Below are positions 17,795 through 26,525 of a stretch of 40,680 nt of DNA, piece after piece. The stretch spans positions 1-40,680 of the forward strand of contig CAZYDR010000019.1 of the NCBI GenBank assembly GCA_964645285.1. The letters run 5' to 3'. The notes under the pieces are model-generated. The model searched no databases and was not told the origin of the DNA. It saw only the letters and a list, made by a program, of their open reading frames with translations. Origin of the DNA: JAYZAP01 sp964645285. Lineage in GTDB: Bacteria > Pseudomonadota > Alphaproteobacteria > JAAXGF01. The translations under genes were made by a program, and so were the position numbers. Position 1 is the stretch's first letter. Every line of letters starts with the position of its first letter.

Positions 17795-20275
17795 TCAACC
17801 CCCGCCAAGGCGTTCCTCGGCGACCCGTTCGATGCGTTCGCGGAGATCGGGGTTGGTGTCGAGTAGTTGGCGGAAATCGCCGGCGTTCAACGCCAGTACC
17901 TGGCAGTAGGTGAGGGCGGTGACGTCGGCGGTGCGGGGCATTTCCTTGAGCAAGGCGATTTCACCGAAGAAGTCGCCGCTGCCGAGGTGCACCGGCGTGG
18001 GCTCAATGACAACCTCGACAGCGCCGGTGGAGACGAAGTACATGGCATCGCCAGGATCGCCTTTGTGGACGACCAGTTCGTCGGGCAGCACCAGGCGCGG
18101 GCGCAGCAGATTGGCGATCTCGGCGATGCGGGCATCGTCGAGGTCGGCGAAGTAGGGCACTTTGCGGACCAGGGATTCAGGGTCGAGGCCGAGATCGAGA
18201 GGCGGGCGGACTTCGAGCGCCGCGTTGCGCGTATCGAGGCTGCCTTGCAGATCGTTGTAGACTTCGTGGCTGATCACCGCCTGGTCGCTCATGGATTTGT
18301 AGTCCGCGGCCTCGAGCCGCAGGGCGACCCGTTCCAGCAAACGGGTTTGCAGGGCGTCGGCATATTCCGGGTATTGCAGGCGCAAGCCTTCGAGCTGGGC
18401 ACCGGTGGCGTTGAGCCGCGCCGTCAAGACATCGTCCAGGGTCTGGCCGGTTTCGGTGCCGAACAGGGGGGCGATCTTGTCCTTGGCGTGAGCCTGCATC
18501 TCGCGCAGTACCGTGTGCGTGACCATCAGGGTCTCGAAGCGGTCAGCCAGGACCGCCGCCAGGGGGCCGGTCCAGCCGAAATGGCGCTGCAGGCGAAGCG
18601 CCAGGCGGAAGCCGCGGGAGAATCCCATGGTCTTCTGGACCGCTGCGTTATGGCCCTCGATACCGCCGGTCTTGACGCCGTCGAGAACAGTATCGGCCTG
18701 AGCGAACAGTCGTCGGGCGATGGATGGCGAGACGAAGCCCTGGTTGAACTGTTTGAGGTAGAGGCCGCGCTCGTCGTTGATCAGGGTGGTCAGGCCGGTG
18801 CGCGCCCGGTCGTTAGCCGACAGGGTATCGCTGCCCGACCGCTCGGCCTCAATGGCCGCCATGCGCGCGTCGTACTGGCCCGCGATCTTGCCGGCCAGTT
18901 CCGGCTCGATCTGGTAATCGCGGGCCACATCGTGGATGTCGTCGCGGACCCCGGACAGGGCCTGCGCCAGCACCCGGTTGCGCACATCAAGATCGGCTGC
19001 CGAAAGCTTGTCGAGGCCGAGCCAGCTCATCAACGGATTCATGGTGGGCGCGTTGATGAACAGGGTGAACAGCACGAAGCCGGTAACCAGAACCACCACA
19101 AAGCTTCGGACTTCTTCGGGCAGGGCAGGGTCCTCATGAATTGCCAGGGCCAGGGCCAGGGAAACGGCGCCGCGCAGGCCGCCCCAGAACATCACCGTGG
19201 TGTACTCGGTGCTGACCTTAGCGGAGAGGCCGGTCAGGCCGAACACCGGCAGAAGGCCGTAAAGGATGGCGGCGCGGGCCACGAAGGCGGCGAGCAGGAG
19301 TACCACCAGCAGGCCAACCTCGGTCATCGAGACGTCGGCCATGATGGTCGGTACCGCCAGTCCGACGAGCACGAAAATCAGCGAATTGGCCCAGAAGCCA
19401 AGCTGCTCCCAGGTCTCGGTCAGGGGGTGCCAGGTCTCGGGCGAAATGGCGGTGCGGCCGGTCGAGCCGACCACCAGGGCGGCGGTCACCACCGCCATGA
19501 CGCCGGAGACGTGGAGGTAATGCTCGGCCAGCAGGAACGACAGATAGGCCAAGCATACGGTCAGGGTGATTTCCACCAGGGGCACGCCGCGCAGCTTGCC
19601 GATCAGCCAGCAGACGGCGTGGGCAAAGATGAAACCGACGACAACGCCGCCGAAGAAAACGCGGATGAAGTCACCTGTGCCGCCAAGCAGATCGGCCTCG
19701 GCGCCGCCCACCAGCATGGCCAGCAGGATGGTGAACATGACGATGGCGGTAGCATCGTTGAACAGGCTTTCGCCCTCAACCAGGATGGCCAGGCGTTTGG
19801 GCGCGCCCAGATCCTTGAAGATGGCGACTACGGCCACCGGGTCCGTCGCCGAGATAATAGCGCCGAGCAACAGGCAGACAACGAAGGAAACGCCAGCAAA
19901 ACTGTACAGCACGCCGGCCACCGCGAAGGTCGAGATCAGCAACCCGACCACCGCCAGCAGCAGGATCGGGGCGATGTCGTCGAGCAGTTTGCGGACATCT
20001 ATGGAGAGCGCCGATTCAAATACCAGGGCCGGCAGGAACATAAAGAACACCGCGTCCGAGGTGATGTTGAGGTTGTGCAGGGTGGTGACGAAGTCGCCGA
20101 GTATCCACAATCCCTCGACGCCCTGGAGCAAATGGACAGCGACACCGAACACGATGCCCATGGCCGCCAGCAGCACGGTGAACGGAAAGTTGAGCCGGCG
20201 GGCGACCGGCAGCATCAGGCTAGTGATCGCCAGCAGCCCGGTCAGACCAAGGACGATGATGTATGAACCATGCAT
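17795..20275 (-). CDS. CPA1-type Na+/H+ antiporter with C-terminal cyclic-nucleotide-binding domain (SOS1-like)
   Basis: The N-terminal half (about 1-420) is a multi-spanning CPA1/NhaP antiporter: ALVFESALSIDVRKLLDD, GAIISATDPVAVVAIFKDLG, and the ion-binding ND pair in GESLFNDATAIV. A cytosolic linker of about 280 residues follows. The end (about 700-820) is a cNMP-binding fold with the phosphate cassette FFGEIALLKEMPRTADVTA, including the arginine that contacts the cyclic nucleotide in known domains. This layout matches plant SOS1 and its bacterial relatives, so cyclic-nucleotide control of Na+ export or pH balance is a fair inference. The start given is ATG 20275. A GTG at 20344 with an ideal AGGAGG five bases upstream would add 23 residues and may be the true start. 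The pentapeptide gene follows downstream. Confidence 0.88.
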   Translation of the reverse strand: MHGSYIIVLGLTGLLAITSLMLPVARRLNFPFTVLLAAMGIVFGVAVHLLQGVEGLWILGDFVTTLHNLNITSDAVFFMFLPALVFESALSIDVRKLLDDIAPILLLAVVGLLISTFAVAGVLYSFAGVSFVVCLLLGAIISATDPVAVVAIFKDLGAPKRLAILVEGESLFNDATAIVMFTILLAMLVGGAEADLLGGTGDFIRVFFGGVVVGFIFAHAVCWLIGKLRGVPLVEITLTVCLAYLSFLLAEHYLHVSGVMAVVTAALVVGSTGRTAISPETWHPLTETWEQLGFWANSLIFVLVGLAVPTIMADVSMTEVGLLVVLLLAAFVARAAILYGLLPVFGLTGLSAKVSTEYTTVMFWGGLRGAVSLALALAIHEDPALPEEVRSFVVVLVTGFVLFTLFINAPTMNPLMSWLGLDKLSAADLDVRNRVLAQALSGVRDDIHDVARDYQIEPELAGKIAGQYDARMAAIEAERSGSDTLSANDRARTGLTTLINDERGLYLKQFNQGFVSPSIARRLFAQADTVLDGVKTGGIEGHNAAVQKTMGFSRGFRLALRLQRHFGWTGPLAAVLADRFETLMVTHTVLREMQAHAKDKIAPLFGTETGQTLDDVLTARLNATGAQLEGLRLQYPEYADALQTRLLERVALRLEAADYKSMSDQAVISHEVYNDLQGSLDTRNAALEVRPPLDLGLDPESLVRKVPYFADLDDARIAEIANLLRPRLVLPDELVVHKGDPGDAMYFVSTGAVEVVIEPTPVHLGSGDFFGEIALLKEMPRTADVTALTYCQVLALNAGDFRQLLDTNPDLRERIERVAEERLGGG

Positions 20276-20343
20276 TCCGGCGACCCCCGTGCCAGTGACC
20301 CTCGAAGAGGGCGATATTAACGCTGTTTCGCAAAAGCTTATCA

Positions 20344-20390
20344 CCGTATCCTCCTGATATATGCTGCTGCAAACACTCAGGAGGATACGG
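20344..20390. promoter_or_regulatory. 14-bp perfect inverted repeat carrying a Shine-Dalgarno on each strand
   Basis: CCGTATCCTCCTGA (20344-20357) and TCAGGAGGATACGG (20377-20390) are exact reverse complements around a 19-base AT-leaning centre. On each strand the arm reads AGGAGG, five bases, then GTG, so the divergent antiporter (GTG 20344) and SDR (GTG 20390) genes have identical initiation regions. A transcript starting upstream of both arms could hide the ribosome site in a hairpin. The palindrome could also be an operator. Confidence 0.7.
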
Positions 20391-21160
20391 TGGTGGCAAT
20401 GAGTCCCTTTTCACTCGACGGAAAAATCACCCTGATAACCGGCGCTTCGCGGGGCCTCGGCTGGGCCATGGCGAAGGCCATGGCGGAAGCCGGCGCCCGG
20501 GTCGTGCTCAATGGCCGCGACGAGACAACCTTGGCATCCCGCGTCGCCGAACTTGGTGACGCCGGCTGTGTGGCTTCGGCGGCGCCGTTCGATGTCTCCG
20601 ACCGCGCCGCCGCCGCGACCGGTCTGGCGTCGGTGATCGCCGATCAGGGCCGCGTCGATGTGCTGGTCAACAATGCCGGTATCAACCGGCGCAAACTGCT
20701 GGCCGACCTCGATGACGATGCCTGGGACGCGGTGATCAACACCAACCTCACCGCCTGTTTTGCGCTCGCCCGGAATGCCGGTACGGCCATGGCGGCCCAG
20801 GGCTCGGGCCGTATCATCATGACCGGATCGATCATGGGGTTCGTGGCCCGTCCGGGCGTTGTCGCTTATGTCGCCGCCAAGGGCGGTATCGCCTCGTTGA
20901 CGCGCGGGCTGGCGGTTGAACTGGGCCCCAGCGGGGTGACCTGCAACGCTATCGCGCCGGGCTACATTGCAACCGACATGACCGCGCCTCTGGCCGAAGA
21001 TCCCGCGTTTGACGCCAAGGTCAAGGAAAGTACGCCGGTCGGGCGTTGGGGGGAGCCGGAGGATATCGGCTACGCGGCGGTCTATCTGGCATCCGAAGCG
21101 GCAGCCTACGTCAACGGCCACATCCTGACCGTCGACGGCGGCATGACCGTATCGCTCTAA
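20390..21160 (+). CDS. Short-chain dehydrogenase/reductase (FabG/gluconate 5-dehydrogenase-like)
   Basis: This is a classical SDR of 256 residues with the cofactor motif TGASRGLG (17-24), NNAG (94-97), catalytic S147, and Y160-x3-K164 in YVAAKGG. The C-terminal segment YLASEAAAYVNGHILTVDGG is also present. N-terminal FSLDGKITLITGA resembles gluconate 5-dehydrogenase and related sugar-acid or hydroxy-acid dehydrogenases. An arginine after the first glycine motif and NGRD after the second strand suggest NADP use. The GTG at 20390 or 20393 is favoured by AGGAGG just upstream; ATG 20399 is possible but spaced too far. It diverges from the antiporter and converges with the TIGR02186 gene, sharing three bases at the stops. 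Substrate unknown. Confidence 0.88.
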   Translation: MVAMSPFSLDGKITLITGASRGLGWAMAKAMAEAGARVVLNGRDETTLASRVAELGDAGCVASAAPFDVSDRAAAATGLASVIADQGRVDVLVNNAGINRRKLLADLDDDAWDAVINTNLTACFALARNAGTAMAAQGSGRIIMTGSIMGFVARPGVVAYVAAKGGIASLTRGLAVELGPSGVTCNAIAPGYIATDMTAPLAEDPAFDAKVKESTPVGRWGEPEDIGYAAVYLASEAAAYVNGHILTVDGGMTVSL

Positions 21161-21900
21161 CCCTTACGGAAGACCGCGGCGGCCAGCCAACCGGCGGCCA
21201 GGGCGATCAATATGGCGGCGATGCCATAGAGTTCGGGCTGGGCATGGGCGTAGTGATTAACCTCCCACTGAAAGCCGGACTTGTTGATGAACAGCGGCGT
21301 CTGTTCGGCACTGACGATGGCGCCGTCGCGAATCAGAAAGACCTCCGCATGATAGGTGCCCTCAGACACATTGGCCGGGAAATGCAGCGGCGTGCTGAAT
21401 AGGCGGTCGCTGAGGATTTTCATGGCGTCGAAGCCTTCGCTGTACAACCCGTCACGTATTCGGTTGCGAATCAGCGCGGCGCGGAACGGGTTGGTCTCAT
21501 CCGCCGGTCGATCGCCGGCGGCGACCAGCCGCAAGGCGTCGAGGCCGATCTGGTGGAGAACCCGGAAGTTGAACTGGGCGATCTCATCGAGGGGGCGGCT
21601 GGTGGCCACCGTATAGTAGGACGGGACATTCTCGAATTCGACGGTCTCGCGGTTGACCCAGATGCCGGCGACGCGGTCCTTGCGGCGCACCGCGACGGTT
21701 TCGGTTGGTCCGCGCACGACAACGACCAAATCGCCTTCGTTCTCGACCGCGCCATACAACAGCACTTCGGTTCCGGTAAAACCGGAGTCGATGGATATGA
21801 CATAGTCCGAAAGATCGGCGATAACCCGCTCATCGGCGGCGGCCATGGGGGGCAGTGTCAACGCCAGCAACAACAGGATCGCGCTGCGCAACCCGGCCAT
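21157..21900 (-). CDS. TIGR02186 family membrane-anchored periplasmic protein
   Basis: This protein of about 247 residues has a signal peptide (AGLRSAILLLLALTLPPMAAA), a periplasmic domain, and one C-terminal membrane helix (LYGIAAILIALAAGWLAAAVF). The segments VIADLSDYVISIDSGFTGTEVLLYGA and FPANVSEGTYHAEVFLIRDG are characteristic of the alphaproteobacterial TIGR02186 / Alph_Pro_TM family, which typically sits beside a TauE/SafE permease, as here. The ATG at 21900 lies two bases after the permease stop, so the two are co-translated. It is thought to be an accessory protein to the transporter, but its biochemical role is unknown. Confidence 0.85.
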   Translation of the reverse strand: MAGLRSAILLLLALTLPPMAAADERVIADLSDYVISIDSGFTGTEVLLYGAVENEGDLVVVVRGPTETVAVRRKDRVAGIWVNRETVEFENVPSYYTVATSRPLDEIAQFNFRVLHQIGLDALRLVAAGDRPADETNPFRAALIRNRIRDGLYSEGFDAMKILSDRLFSTPLHFPANVSEGTYHAEVFLIRDGAIVSAEQTPLFINKSGFQWEVNHYAHAQPELYGIAAILIALAAGWLAAAVFRKG

Positions 21901-21902
21901 GA

Positions 21903-22820
21903 TCAATGCGCCGCCACGCCGATGCTATAGGGGTCGGCCGGCGTGCCGATCAGGTCGAACAGCATCTTGGCGCAGACCGCCAGTACGATAAGGGCCAGTA
22001 GGCCGCGCAACTGCTCGCCGCGTAACCGGGCGCCGAAGCGGGTGCCCAACTGGGCGCCAATGACACCGCCGGTCAGTAACAGCAGGGCCAGCACCACATC
22101 GACCGTGAAGTTGTTGACCGCCTGCAGGAAGGTGACGTTTGCGGTGACGAAAATAATCTGGAACAGGGACGTGCCGACAACCACCGAGGTCGGCATGCCC
22201 AGCAGGTAGATCATCGCCGGCACCATGACGAAGCCGCCACCGACGCCCATGATAGCCGCCAGCATGCCAACCAGGAAACCGATGCCGAGTGGCAGCAAGG
22301 CGCTGATGTACAGCTTGGAGCGGCGGAAGCGCATTTTCAGCGGCAGGCCGTGAACCCAGTAATGCTGGTGCAGCTTGCGCCGGCCCCGATCGCCGCGTCT
22401 GGTCGGCAGCATGGTGCGCACGCTTTCGACCGCCATCAGCGAGCCGATGGTACCGAGGAAAATCACATAACTCAGGGCAATTACCAGTTCTACCTGGCCG
22501 ATGCTCTGCAGGATCGAAAACAGCCACACGCCAAGGGTAGAGCCGGTAATACCGCCGATCAGCAGCACCGTGCCCATTTTGAAGTCGACGTTGCCGCGCC
22601 GCCAGTGAGCCAGCACACCGGATACGGAAGCCGCGACAATCTGGTTGGCTTCGGTGCCCACCGCCACAGCCGGGGGCACGCCGACGAAGATGAGCAACGG
22701 CGTCATGAGAAAGCCGCCGCCGACGCCGAATATCCCGGACAGAAAACCCACGCCACCACCCATGCCAAGCAAAAGAAAGATGTTGGCGGACATCTCGGCT
22801 ATGGGCAGATAAATTTGCAT
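21903..22820 (-). CDS. TSUP (TauE/SafE) family membrane permease
   Basis: This 305-residue protein has about eight membrane helices and the internal duplication typical of TSUP transporters, with the repeated motif GFLSGIFGVGGGFLMTPLLIFVG near the N-terminus and GMLAAIMGVGGGFVMVPAMIYLLG in the second half. The family moves sulfite, sulfonates or other sulfur anions across the inner membrane. A basic cytosolic loop (TRRGDRGRRKLHQHY) separates the halves. The ATG at 22820 is chosen over a preceding TTG. The TIGR02186 gene follows with a two-base gap. No sulfur-oxidation gene is adjacent; cysQ (sulfate assimilation) is 17 kb away, so the substrate is inferred only from the family. Confidence 0.9.
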   Translation of the reverse strand: MQIYLPIAEMSANIFLLLGMGGGVGFLSGIFGVGGGFLMTPLLIFVGVPPAVAVGTEANQIVAASVSGVLAHWRRGNVDFKMGTVLLIGGITGSTLGVWLFSILQSIGQVELVIALSYVIFLGTIGSLMAVESVRTMLPTRRGDRGRRKLHQHYWVHGLPLKMRFRRSKLYISALLPLGIGFLVGMLAAIMGVGGGFVMVPAMIYLLGMPTSVVVGTSLFQIIFVTANVTFLQAVNNFTVDVVLALLLLTGGVIGAQLGTRFGARLRGEQLRGLLALIVLAVCAKMLFDLIGTPADPYSIGVAAH

Positions 22821-23090
22821 CAATCCGCGCCACGCCGCACTTGATGGGGAGCAAAAAACATATACGCGCTTATAGACCCGCTGACACTTTATCGAAAGTA
22901 AATATCTGGACGAAAACAGTATTATTTATTCGCGGCGATTTTAATAAGTATTTCCCAAGTGTCGCTGATCTCAGTTAACGACTGTAGTGCTTGGCGTTAA
23001 AGTAGAGCCAATCTCATGGTACGAAGGTTCACAATCCAGGCCGCCCGATGGGTAACGCCCTCCGTTTTTTGGCGATGACGGGCGCCAGAC
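22821..23090. other. AT-richer intergenic region between divergent TSUP genes
   Basis: This 270-base gap, the longest in the window, is clearly more AT-rich than its surroundings around 22850-22960. It probably holds the promoters of both divergent TSUP genes. On the minus strand a TATAAG (near 22873) could be a -10, but its -35 partner is weak. No small gene or RNA is recognisable. Confidence 0.4.
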
Positions 23091-23719
23091 ATGAGTCTGA
23101 GCTTCGCTCTGTTTGCCGGCACGCTTGGGCTGGTTATCGGCGTGCTGGTCGGGACCACGGGAATCGGTGGTGTTCTGCTGGTGCCGGCCCTGGTGTTCCT
23201 TTGGGGCTTCGATGTTCACGTCGCGGTGGCCACCGCCATGGCCGCGTTCATGCTTGGCGGGTTTGCCGCCGCCCTGTCGTACGGCCGCCGGGGATCAATT
23301 GACTGGCGCGCGGCGGGCTGGCTCTGTGCCGGCGCCATGCCGGCGGCGTTCCTCGGCACCTATGCCATGGCGGCGGTGCCGGCCCCGGTGCTTGAACTGG
23401 GAATCGCTGCCTTCATCATTGCCGCCGGGGCCAACGCCCTGCGCCGACGCAAGGCCGATGACACCATTACCGACCGACCCGCCCTGGCGCCCGTGGCGCT
23501 TGTGGCCATTGGCGTCTTCACGGGGATGGTGTCGGCGTTGAATGGTACCGCCGGGCCGATGTGGCGGTGGCCACGGTGGCGGCGGTGACCATTGTGGCCG
23601 GCATCGTCATTGGCACCCGAATTGCCCACGGCATAACCACTGCGACTCTGGCCCGCCTCGTCGCCGCCGTATTGGTGGCCACCGGCGTGCTCATGGCGGC
23701 GCGGGTCGTGCTCGGTTGA
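23091..23719 (+). pseudogene. Second TSUP-family permease gene with internal deletion
   Basis: The first 155 or so codons read as the N-terminal half of a TauE/SafE permease (LVIGVLVGTTGIGGVLLVPALVF, GAMPAAFLGTYAMAAVPAPVL) and the start of the second repeat (GVFTGMVSALNGTAGP). Here the frame fails and soon ends at TGA 23586-23588. In another frame the sequence from about 23561 continues as the end of such a protein (TVAAVTIVAGIVIGTRIAHG ... LVAAVLVATGVLMAARVVL) to TGA 23717-23719. Compared with a normal second half, a few tens of codons between these parts are missing, so this is a deletion with frame change rather than a one-base shift. It is probably non-functional. Confidence 0.75.
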
Positions 23720-23723
23720 CGGT

Positions 23724-25248
23724 CTACCAGCGACCGTTGCCGGGCTGCATGGCTTGCGGCGTCAGTTGAATGGGGAAGCGCTCGCGGATTGCCGCATCGA
23801 TCGCCGGTTCGATGTAATTGGGATAGTGGTCCGCCAGTATGCTCTCGACCCGTTCGCTGGCGCGGGTCAACATATCCTTCGAACCCTCTTCCTCCCAGGT
23901 GTCCTGGGGTTGGCGGTCACCCAGCGCCGGATATAGATATTCGGTTTCCATGAGGCTTAGGGTCTGGGGATGGCCGAGATAGGGTCCGGCGCCGATGGCG
24001 ACCTCCTTGATCGCCTCGACCGACAAGGTTTCGTCGGTGACCTCGATGCCGCGCAAAGCGCGCTGCACCATGCCCAGCATATCGTTATCGATGACCAGGG
24101 ATTCGAACGAGCAACCCATGAGGCTGCCCAGCATGCCCGCCGACTCGCAGACCCGGTTACAGCCGGCCAGGGCCGCCAATACGGCGGTTACGCCCTTCTC
24201 GTAGCCCGCCTGGGCGTCGGGGATCTTGGAATCGCTCATGCCCGCGGCGGTACTGGTGGGCAGGCCGTAGAACTTACCGATCTGCGCCGCCGCCGCCCGA
24301 GAACGAACCGGTGCGCAGGTCGGCAACGAAGGGCCAGGCGGCATGGGTCATGGCGCAGCCCGGGTTTACAAGATTGACCACCGCGAGGCTGGCCAGGGTC
24401 TCGGACGTAACCTGGCCCAGAATGCCGGCCTGGGGCGCCACGGCGATATCGCTGGTCAGGCCGAGGAGGCTGGTCTCGATGAGGATATCCAGGTTGTCCT
24501 CGCCGAAGCGCAACGGCGAGACGATGGGGCAGCCGCCGAACACGGCGAACGGTTTCTTGACGAAGCAGCCCTCGCCGCCCAGCACCATGTCGAACATGTC
24601 AATCATCGGGCGAATGAAACCGCGCTGCTGGAACGACATGGACATGGGCTTCTCGGTACCCGAAATCAGGGCATAGAAGATGCTAGCGTCGTGCTAGAAG
24701 GCGTCGGAAATATCGGTGGCGACGACGGTCACGCCGACCAGATGAATGTTGTCGAGCTGGTCGGTCAGCCGGGTAAAGTCGTAGACGTCGGTCAGGGTCG
24801 ACGGGCGATAGGTGCGGGACTTGGCGTCCAGGGTACTGACCGCCGAACCGGCGGTGCAGAAGTGAACGTTGCACCCGTCCATATGAATGTCGCCATGGGG
24901 CGATCGGCTGCCCCGGGCGTGGATGGTGTAGCTCTTGGCGGCGCCGTCGATGATGTCTTCCATGAGGCCGCGGGGAAAGCACAGCCGCCCTTGCTCGCCC
25001 AGGGTGCAGCCCTTGGGCAGAGCGATATCGAGCAGTTCCTGGGTTGGCGAGCCGATGCCCGTGGTCTCGAGAATATCGAGCACCGCCTCGTGGATGCGCG
25101 TCATATCATGGTCGCTAAGTGGTTTGTAGGCGCCGCCCTCGAGGCCGGGCCATACGGCCTTGGCCGGCTCCACCGCCTGGCGCATGGCAACCCGCGCCGC
25201 GCGCCCGCCGGCTCGCCGGGGCCGCTTCGTGCTCGCTTGATCGTTCAT
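23724..25248 (-). pseudogene. MttB-family (trimethylamine methyltransferase-like, COG5598) gene with amber codon and frameshift
   Basis: The ATG at 25248 opens a frame resembling the non-pyrrolysine MttB superfamily, whose characterised members transfer methyl groups from glycine betaine or related quaternary amines to a corrinoid protein. TAG at 24694-24696 interrupts codon 185 (ISDAF-stop-HDASIFYAL). The same frame continues (SMSFQQRGFIRPMIDMFDMVLGGEG, WPFVADLRTGSFSGGGG) to a GGC/GCG-repeat tract at 24284-24298, where a frameshift occurs. The other frame resumes AAAAQIGKFYGLPTSTAAGMSDSK and runs to TAG at 23724. About eight residues expected here (an EQALL-type stretch) appear lost, consistent with slippage deletion between repeats. 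The amber is not at the pyrrolysine position of archaeal MttB (residue 334). No corrinoid protein gene is nearby. Confidence 0.8.
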
Positions 25249-25376
25249 GGCATGCTCTCTCAAAGGGTCAGACCGCATTTGGTCGCGAAGCGATGTGGCG
25301 GCGCAAGCGCGGCCGGACTGTTCTGATGTAAGGAACGCTGCTATGACAGGGCGGCGAAATTTACGGGGATGTTTTG

Positions 25377-26525
25377 ATGAGTGAGAAAAACGCCAATCTA
25401 CCTAAGGTCAATGCCGATGAAATCCTTGATGGCATCGATCGCTGGGTCGAAATCGAGTCGCCGTCCTACCAGGGCGAAACCGTCAATCGCATGGCTGATC
25501 TGGTCGAGGACGGAATGCGTACCATCGGCGGCGAGATCGAGCGCCGGCCTGGGTGGGACGGCATCGGCGACACCCTGATCGCCCGCACCCCCTGGGGCGG
25601 CGACGAGCCCGGCATTCTGGTGCTGAGCCACCTCGATACGGTTCACCCGCTGGGCACCATTGATGGCGTGCTGCCCATGGCGCGGGACGGTGACAAGGTC
25701 TTCGGCCCCGGTTGTTACGACATGAAAGGCGGCGCCTACCTCGGCTACTACGCCTATCGCCACTTGGTGCGCGCGGGCAAGACCACGCCGCTTCCCATCA
25801 CCTTCCTTTATGCCCCGGACGAGGAGATCGGCAGCCACACTTCGCGCGACCTTATCGAACGGGAGGCAAAGAAGGCCAAGTACGTGCTGGTTACCGAGCC
25901 GGCCCGTGATGGCGGCAAGGTGGTGACGTCGCGCAAGGGTTCGGCCGATTACGAGCTGTCGATCACCGGCCGGCCATCTCACGCCGGGGCCAACCACGAC
26001 AAGGGACGCAGCGCGATCCGTGAAATGGCGCGCCAGATTCTCGATATCGAAGCCATGACCGACTATAGCCGCGGCATCACCACCAACGTTGGCGTGATCA
26101 ACGGCGGTACCCGGTCGAACGTGGTCCCCGCCGACTGTTCCGCCGAAATCGACCTGCGCTTCATGGACCCGGCCGGGGCCGAGGAGATGTGCGGTCGGCT
26201 TGAGAGCCTTACCGCCTATGACACGGATGTGGAGATGGTGGTCAGCGGCGGCATGAACCGCCCGGCGTTCGACAAAAACGACGGCATCACCCGATTGTTC
26301 GAGCACGCCAGGAGCCTCGCGGCCGAGATCGGCTTCGAGCTGGAGGAATGTGAGACTAGTGGCGGGGTCAGTGACGGCAACTTCACGGCGGCCCTCGGCG
26401 TGCCGACCCTGGACGGTCTCGGGGTCGATGGCGCCGGCGCTCATACCAACCACGAACACTTCTATTATTCATCCTTGGAGCCCCGCGCCCAGCTTATGAT
26501 CCGCTTACTGGAGACTCTCGAATAA
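25377..26525 (+). CDS. M20 family metallopeptidase (CPG2/ArgE/DapE-like)
   Basis: This 382-residue di-zinc hydrolase has ligands H85 with D87 (SHLDTVHP), bridging D115 (GCYDMKGG), catalytic E149 and ligand E150 (APDEEIGS), E174 (VTEPA), and a C-terminal histidine in GAHTNHEHF (H356). The dimerisation domain (about 188-300) contains GRPSHAGANHDKGRSAI. Family members cleave C-terminal glutamate, N-acyl amino acids or dipeptides. The ATG at 25377 follows GGGGA. Its stop overlaps the MoxR start by one base (TAATG), so it is translationally coupled to the MoxR-DUF58-DUF4129 genes, an unusual partner for an M20 enzyme. Substrate not determined; a glutamate carboxypeptidase-like role is plausible. 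Confidence 0.9.
   Translation: MSEKNANLPKVNADEILDGIDRWVEIESPSYQGETVNRMADLVEDGMRTIGGEIERRPGWDGIGDTLIARTPWGGDEPGILVLSHLDTVHPLGTIDGVLPMARDGDKVFGPGCYDMKGGAYLGYYAYRHLVRAGKTTPLPITFLYAPDEEIGSHTSRDLIEREAKKAKYVLVTEPARDGGKVVTSRKGSADYELSITGRPSHAGANHDKGRSAIREMARQILDIEAMTDYSRGITTNVGVINGGTRSNVVPADCSAEIDLRFMDPAGAEEMCGRLESLTAYDTDVEMVVSGGMNRPAFDKNDGITRLFEHARSLAAEIGFELEECETSGGVSDGNFTAALGVPTLDGLGVDGAGAHTNHEHFYYSSLEPRAQLMIRLLETLE

Noticed and set aside
17867..20266. A long (about 800-codon) open frame on the plus strand opposite the antiporter
   Set aside because: Its translation is low-complexity (G, Q, H, R and D rich) with no family motifs, as expected for an antisense shadow of a GC-rich gene; the antiporter on the other strand is unmistakable.
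24694..24696. Pyrrolysine at the amber codon of the MttB-like gene
   Set aside because: The position (codon 185) is far from the known Pyl site near residue 334, the gene also has a frameshift, and amber, opal and ochre codons all interrupt genes in this window, so TAG is not special.
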